Positions 58,704 through 64,000 of a stretch of DNA of 64,000 nucleotides are shown here, one piece after another. The stretch's first letter is position 1, and each line of letters opens with the position of its first letter. Source of the DNA: Straminergon stramineum (Eukaryota > Streptophyta > Bryopsida > Hypnales > Calliergonaceae). The DNA lies in assembly GCA_963920665.1 (NCBI GenBank), contig OY987272.1, positions 2,299,001-2,363,000 on the forward strand. The letters are read 5' to 3'. The position numbers and the translations under genes were made by a program. The notes under the pieces are model-generated. The model was not told the DNA's origin, searched no databases, and was given only the letters and a program-made list of their open reading frames with translations.

Positions 58704-60150
58704 AGATCCCAGTCTTCCTTTACATTGTATATTTATGAGCATCCGAAGCATTCAATTTGTTATGTTTAGCTGGAAGATGGATATTCCCAATTTCCCAATT
58801 CAGCTATTCCACTGTTCCCCTAGATTTGGCCTGATGGTTAGTACCTTCCGAATTTCCACGCTTTCAGGTGCTGGGACATACTGCACGTACAGATGGGAAG
58901 GATTATTATTACATGTTCTAGTCTTAATTCCGGGGGACACCTCTCCCTGTTTCTCCTTTGTAGGGTAAGGGGATGAAATGTGAGAATTACAATCCGTTGA
59001 TTAGGGAGTGCTGACAGGTGCATTGGACAAGCTATGTATTATAATGAATAATTAATACCTAATTGTTCATGACTATCTTTCACCTAGTACCACTTCAAAA
59101 GTCAAATCTCCCATTTCTAGTGCCAAGAGCTACTTTGGAAAACACTACTACGGAGTACTTATTTTGCATATTGAATGTTTTAAGACTATCCACTTCTTTG
59201 CAAGAGGTATCAATCTATGTGGTGGAAAATTGAATTGAAGAATCTAGAAAATATTCATTTCTTAAAAGAATGATTCTCATTCTTGAGAAAATTGTTCAGT
59301 AGAGGCATGTACAAGATGGAAGGGTAAACTAAATCATTCATGGTTCTAGAATAGAATTGAAATAATTTATCCTTATGGTGAAATTGTTGTAGCAAGTAAT
59401 CTACACTTATGAATGTTTTTGTTTTAAAATATTGTGTACATGGAGTTCATAAACAAATCCTACATGAGGTTATTTTTAGGCTTGCTTGGATAACTAAACT
59501 CTTCACAACTTTCACCTCAAAAAAAAATTCATATAGATATAAGATTATAAGTATACTATGTAGAAAAATAAAGAAATAGAAATTAACTCCAAATTTTTGC
59601 TTTATTTTTTGTTACTTGGGCTTGGTCATTTTGTGCTTAAGAAGGCTTAACTTTTCTTCACAAATACCAAATGAAAGAAAAATTGTATTCCCATAAAGCT
59701 ACTATATGCTGTTACTTTATGAAAAAAATTCAAAGAAACAAAATAAAATTTGAAAAACATTCCGCAAGCTAGGGGGTAAGCTAAATTTTTAAAATTTTTT
59801 TAGAATTTCCATGTGCAAGTGAGGAAGTTTCAATTGCAAATCAGAAACCTCCCCTCATAGTGGGCAAGGCCTTGAAGGAGAAATAGACTTGAACCAAAAA
59901 TAAAAAGAACTTATGGTAAGTTACCTTCACCCAACACCACCTTTGTTAGCTATGTGGAACTATGGGTGTGAGAAATTAATGAGTTTTTGTGAAATGATTT
60001 GTTTATGGAGCAAAATGCAAGTTGAAGAAGAGATTTTTATTACAATGACATAAAGATCTTGCCAAAAGAAGAAGTTAACCCTCTAAGGACATTGAGAGCA
60101 AATTTGAGACTTACTTTTCTTTAAGCAATTTTAAAAAATTTAGATGTTTT
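58704..60150. other. 3' flank of the F-box gene, no other gene
   Basis: GC-moderate to about 59,030 (likely 3' untranslated and flanking sequence), then AT-rich. Candidate polyadenylation-type AT words such as AATGAATAATTAAT occur at 59,042-59,056. No further gene seen. Confidence 0.5.
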
Positions 60151-60153
60151 TCA

Positions 60154-60747
60154 TTAACCCCTGAAGGACCTAGGTACATTTGGGTCAGAAATCATCAAGA
60201 ACTGCCACATTTTAGGGCAGCAAGAAAAAAATGAAAAAAAAGTTGAAAAAAAAATTGAACCATACAAATTTGTACTAGACTTCTTTGGGAACATGTGGAA
60301 AAAAAATTTAGAAACTTTGATTGCACACATTGAAAGATTATAACGTTTGAAGTTAGGTGAAATTTTTTTCTCCAGCCTTGTCTGATCGAGTTTGCAAACC
60401 TTAACTCCTTCTAGAATGATATTTTTACACTAAACATGGTGTCTTTTTTTACAGTTGCATCTTGTATCATGTAAGCTACACACCTAATGAATTCCAAAAT
60501 TATAGGAAGAGTTTTGCACATGCTTCCTGAAATTGCTTGAGCTACCCACAAAGTTCATGGCAACATTACCTTTGATCCAAACACACAATTGGAAAAAAAA
60601 TTAGATTTTCAAGAAGGGGGTAAGTAGTCACACATTGTGTAGTACAAATTTCATAAACATCCAACCAAAAATGACTTCTTAGGAAGTAGGAACCTATTCG
60701 AGATTTTTTGCGTACGTTGAACGGACACTTGGTCCTTTAGGGGGTAA
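60154..60747. mobile_element. MITE candidate with 17 bp terminal inverted repeats
   Basis: Left end TTAACCCCTGAAGGACC (60,154-60,170) and right end GGTCCTTTAGGGGGTAA (60,731-60,747) pair at 15 of 17 positions. TTAA is also found directly after the right end (60,748-60,751), which would suit a TTAA-targeting (piggyBac-like) element, but the fit at the borders is not exact. No transposase frame inside. Confidence 0.5.
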
Positions 60748-62550
60748 TTAATGTTGTTCAATTTTTATTTTTTCTTAAACCACAAATGAAATGTTCTGTA
60801 CTCAATGGAAACTACACCTAATTTTGACCCTTTTCTAAATCCAACCCCTAGAAGTCCTTGCCTAAAATGTTGACTTCCCCTATAGATTATGAAAATCTAA
60901 GGCTACTTTTTGGGTACACCTATTTTTAGCAATTTAAAAAATATGGTGGTTTATTTATAGGGTGTCTAAAACATGAGAAAGAAGAAATCCTAAAATAGTA
61001 GTTCGACTACAAACAAGATCCAATAGAAAAGTAGACAATTTCTTAATAGGAACAGGGCTCAACTATTTATTCAAACTCCTTTTGGTGTACTTACATTAAA
61101 TCCCTCAAGGATGGGGGGTAGTCTAGATTCCCCCAAATTGAAGATATGTATTATAAAATGCAACTTAGAATAATAGTTTATTCCCAAAAGGACTAATACC
61201 TTTTGGGGTAAAAAATCACAGAAAATTGCCATTTCTATTGCAAAGAGATAAAACTTTGAAAATTGTTTTCTTTGCATGTATAAAAAGGGTATCTTGCACT
61301 AAACTAATATGTAAATGTTTGGAAGAAAATCCAAAATCTTTCATTACATAAATTCCAAGATATTTGCATTTAAAGTCAAGAAACAAGTATTTTTAGTTTA
61401 CATAACTAGATAATAAGACTATAAATCTTCTTACATTTAAATTTTTATACTACAAAGTTTGAATTTCTCATTTTTTATGTTAAATAATTGAATTAAGAAT
61501 CTACTAAAAAAAATCAAATCAAAACAATTAATTTTCATTCTTCAAAAAATTGTTAGATTAAAACATACAAATTCCAACCTCGAGACTATCCTACTTAGCG
61601 AATTGAAATTTGTGATTGTTTATTTTTTGAAAATTATAAAACAGAGTTAAAAAATGAATCCAATACATTATTTTCTCGAAAAGATGTAGTGGTTGCCTTC
61701 AAAAAGAACTCTATAACTTTCACATCACTATTCCAAATGGAATGAATCAAATCTTTTTTTGTAGGAAAAAACATAATGTATGAGAAAAAAATTGTATTTG
61801 TATTTGAAGTATTTGTGGTTTTGATTTGTTGCTCAATAAATTTAAAAAAAAGAAGACTATTGTGGTATAATATTTTCTCCTAGGCATTGATTGAAATAAA
61901 TTTATATATCCATGAAGCAAATGAATTTTTTATCTCAAAAAAGATTCAAAAAACATGTGATAAATTGGGGATACTTGAGTCTATCTAAAACCCATTTTGT
62001 CTACCAAAGGGATTTTGGTCCATTTCAAGGTTAATGATGACTTTAAAAAAAATGTATAGAATATGCCATAAATAGATCATATACAATGGTTAGATCAATT
62101 TTTACACGAACAAAGATTTTTCAATAAACTTTGAAATCAAAAATTGAAATTATTTGTAAGTTAATTTTGAAATTGAACATTTGAATGTTTTATAAGTTTT
62201 TTTCTTTAAGTTCAAATTGCTAAGTCAATTCTAATTATAGTAATTTTAGAAAATTTTATTTTACATATCTTTTCAAGTCATTTTTAAAGGGATTTTCTTG
62301 AAAGCAATGATACTTATAGGCTTATACCCCTTGAACTATTAATTTTCTAAAGGAGAAATTGTAAATATTTATACCAAAAAATGTGAATGAACACAAAAAA
62401 ATCTACAAATATTTAGATGAATGAAAAAACAAAGCTCTTTATTTAATTGGGACATGTGTGCACTACTTTGTTGTTCCAATATTGAATATCACTGTACTCC
62501 ATTAGGATTTAGGAATAATGATAACAAAAAAATTTCTAGGTAGGGGATTA
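60748..62550. other. AT-rich intergenic DNA, no gene seen
   Basis: No gene, tandem repeat or RNA gene recognised in about 1.8 kb. Confidence 0.5.
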
Positions 62551-62556
62551 TTATTT

Positions 62557-62571
62557 GGGGGGGGGGGGGGG
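62557..62571. repeat. Homopolymer run of 15 G
   Basis: Fifteen consecutive G in an otherwise AT-rich region. Prone to length error in sequencing. Confidence 0.95.
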
Positions 62572-62649
62572 TTGAAGGCAAGGGAGGGCTGTTTCATGGT
62601 TGCTGCCCTTCATGTCTAGGAACTCTCTGAACTAGCCATTAGTGTTAGA

Positions 62650-62830
62650 ATTTTTTTTTTAAAGTGTCAAAAAAATGATAAATAATTTTGAAAAATATTA
62701 ATTAATTAATACTATCTAATATGGCATGGTCTTGACTTTGTCAAATTGTAGATGTGGCGAGTTCCCACAATCCAAGAACTATAGGGAACTCACGGGCTTC
62801 TTTTGCCCCAAAATCTCTTCTGAAGTTTTA
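62650..62830. repeat. Dispersed repeat fragment (partner at about 45,750-45,910)
   Basis: GATGTGGCGAGTTCCCACA is shared exactly, with related AT-rich sequence to the left and CTTC-TGCCC-AAAT-TCTTCT to the right. Confidence 0.6.
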
Positions 62831-63735
62831 TAACAACTTGTTACACTAAAGTCAAGAATTTCCATTTGGATGAATGAAAAGTTTCGTGGTTAGAAAAACC
62901 TTGAAGGCCTAGAACCTTTATGTTCATCATCCAAATTTAGAACTTTGGCTAGTACCACAGGATTCATTTTCCCCAATTCTTCATTGTTGTTGTTCTTATA
63001 CTTCTTACAATTTGGGTATTCTATGTGTTCATTGTCCTTTTAAAAGTAAAGTTGACATTCCATAAAGATTATGTTTAAATGATATAACTTGATTTAAGAA
63101 ATTTCAAATTTGTAATGAAATGGATTGTAGACAAAGATTTTATTAACAACTTATTGATGATTGATTTCCAATGACAACCACTATGTTGAAATTGGTTTAG
63201 CCAATTTTTGGAGTGATCTTTAGGATTTTTGTATTGACATATATAGGGTCTACTTTGTAACTATAGGGTACCTTTGAAGCCATGGCTAAAATTGAAACCA
63301 TGACTATAATGATGAAACAAAGCCGAAGCCAAATTTTGGTGAAATGAAGCTACAACAAAAAATGTGGAATGAAGTCAAGATGAAAATAACAAAATTTCAA
63401 AGTCACAAGACTAAAATTGAATCCCATGGCGTCTTGTCAAATGAGGGAGTTCAATAGATTTTGAGGGAACCAATGAGAACCTTTGGCATTCAATTAATTT
63501 TAAAAACAAAGTCTATAAATATTTGGAATTTAAAATATAAATATATGAGAGTTGAAAGGTTTTGAGGCAACCAATGGGGTTTGGATCTTTGAAGTTTTTG
63601 TATTGACAATTATATGGTCCAATGGCAACTATTGGTCAAGATAAGTTACACCTCCAAAGTCTACCATTTAACGAGTTCATAGTTGCCAAGACTTCCACGT
63701 CAACTTGGACTCTACAATGGGGGATGTTTTATACA
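62830..63735. other. Intergenic DNA, no gene seen
   Basis: No gene recognised. A diverged duplication with TTTGTATTGACA-TATA-GGTC lies at 63,220 and 63,596. Confidence 0.5.
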
Positions 63736-63738
63736 TAC

Positions 63739-63840
63739 AGGTTGGGCCAATTTCCCTTGAGGCGGATTGCACAACTTTAACCTTTTGTCCAATCACAAGT
63801 AAGGATTTCAAGCCTCTTATACAACAAATTGGCCCAACCT
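63739..63840. repeat. Perfect 15 nt inverted repeat with 72 nt loop
   Basis: AGGTTGGGCCAATTT (63,739-63,753) pairs perfectly with AAATTGGCCCAACCT (63,826-63,840), and TTGAGGC/GCCTCTT adds weak inner pairing. This may be a foldback fragment or small-RNA-like hairpin. The sequence alone does not tell. Confidence 0.7.
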
Positions 63841-64000
63841 CTAGGTGTCAAACATCTCTAGTAATCCTCAAAGGACAAGCCTATTACTACTATTTCAAAT
63901 TTCTTTTGCAAGCACCTATGAATGTATTTTTGGTATTTCAATTTCAAAGATGTGATTACAAAGTCTTCTATTAGTTGTAAGAAAAGTTCATTTATTTGTG

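Noticed and set aside
1..64000. tRNA, rRNA or organellar DNA insertions
   Set aside because: No cloverleaf with the conserved T-arm words, no rRNA segments and no recognisable plastid or mitochondrial genes were seen by eye; a covariance-model scan would be the decisive test.

Overview
The window is nuclear DNA of a land plant. The evidence is GT-AG introns in a recognisable plant F-box gene, TTTAGGG (plant telomere-type) heptamers inside repeats, plant-style retrotransposon and CACTA-type remnants, and a low-GC background. The introns of the one intact gene are short (134-363 bp). A large DUF7869-like transposon protein is also present. Together these fit an early-diverging lineage (bryophyte, lycophyte or fern) better than a seed plant, but I cannot name the species from sequence alone.

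Only one gene looks intact: a six-exon SKIP5-type F-box gene on the plus strand (CDS 56,934-58,703), sitting in a GC-richer island. Everything else that looks coding is broken. At 6,647-3,444 (minus) there is a 3.2 kb DUF7869-like transposon ORF with four in-frame stops and no frameshift. At 14,732-20,412 (plus) there is a long degenerate coding region of a family I do not recognise. It is split by a 1,121 bp solo LTR with a 5 bp target duplication and ends in seven 17-residue tandem repeats. Coiled-coil coding remnants lie at about 26,040-27,640 (plus) and 29,730-30,120 (minus). An isolated RWP-RK-like exon lies at 49,263-49,415.

The rest is repeat-rich. From 1,180 to 2,040, 21,060 to 23,600 and 54,240 to 55,040 lie three copies of a composite repeat (decayed minisatellite plus an AT-rich satellite of about 105 bp). 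From 27,800 to 44,450 the window is almost wholly tandem repeats: a family whose units carry TTTAGGG motifs, a 292 bp unit with a perfect palindrome, two unrelated arrays of about 177 bp, a GC-rich minisatellite around a 200 N assembly gap, and a 4 kb compound satellite in which two different units of about 60 bp alternate in blocks. Small elements include a CACTA-type foldback MITE with 3 bp target duplication (48,686-48,973) and two weaker MITE candidates.

A common theme is decay by transitions. In both large pseudogenes the stops are single C-to-T or G-to-A steps from Gln, Arg or Trp codons and long stretches stay free of indels. The GC-rich minisatellite also has AT-shifted relatives elsewhere in the window. 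This is what heavy cytosine methylation of silenced repeats would leave behind.
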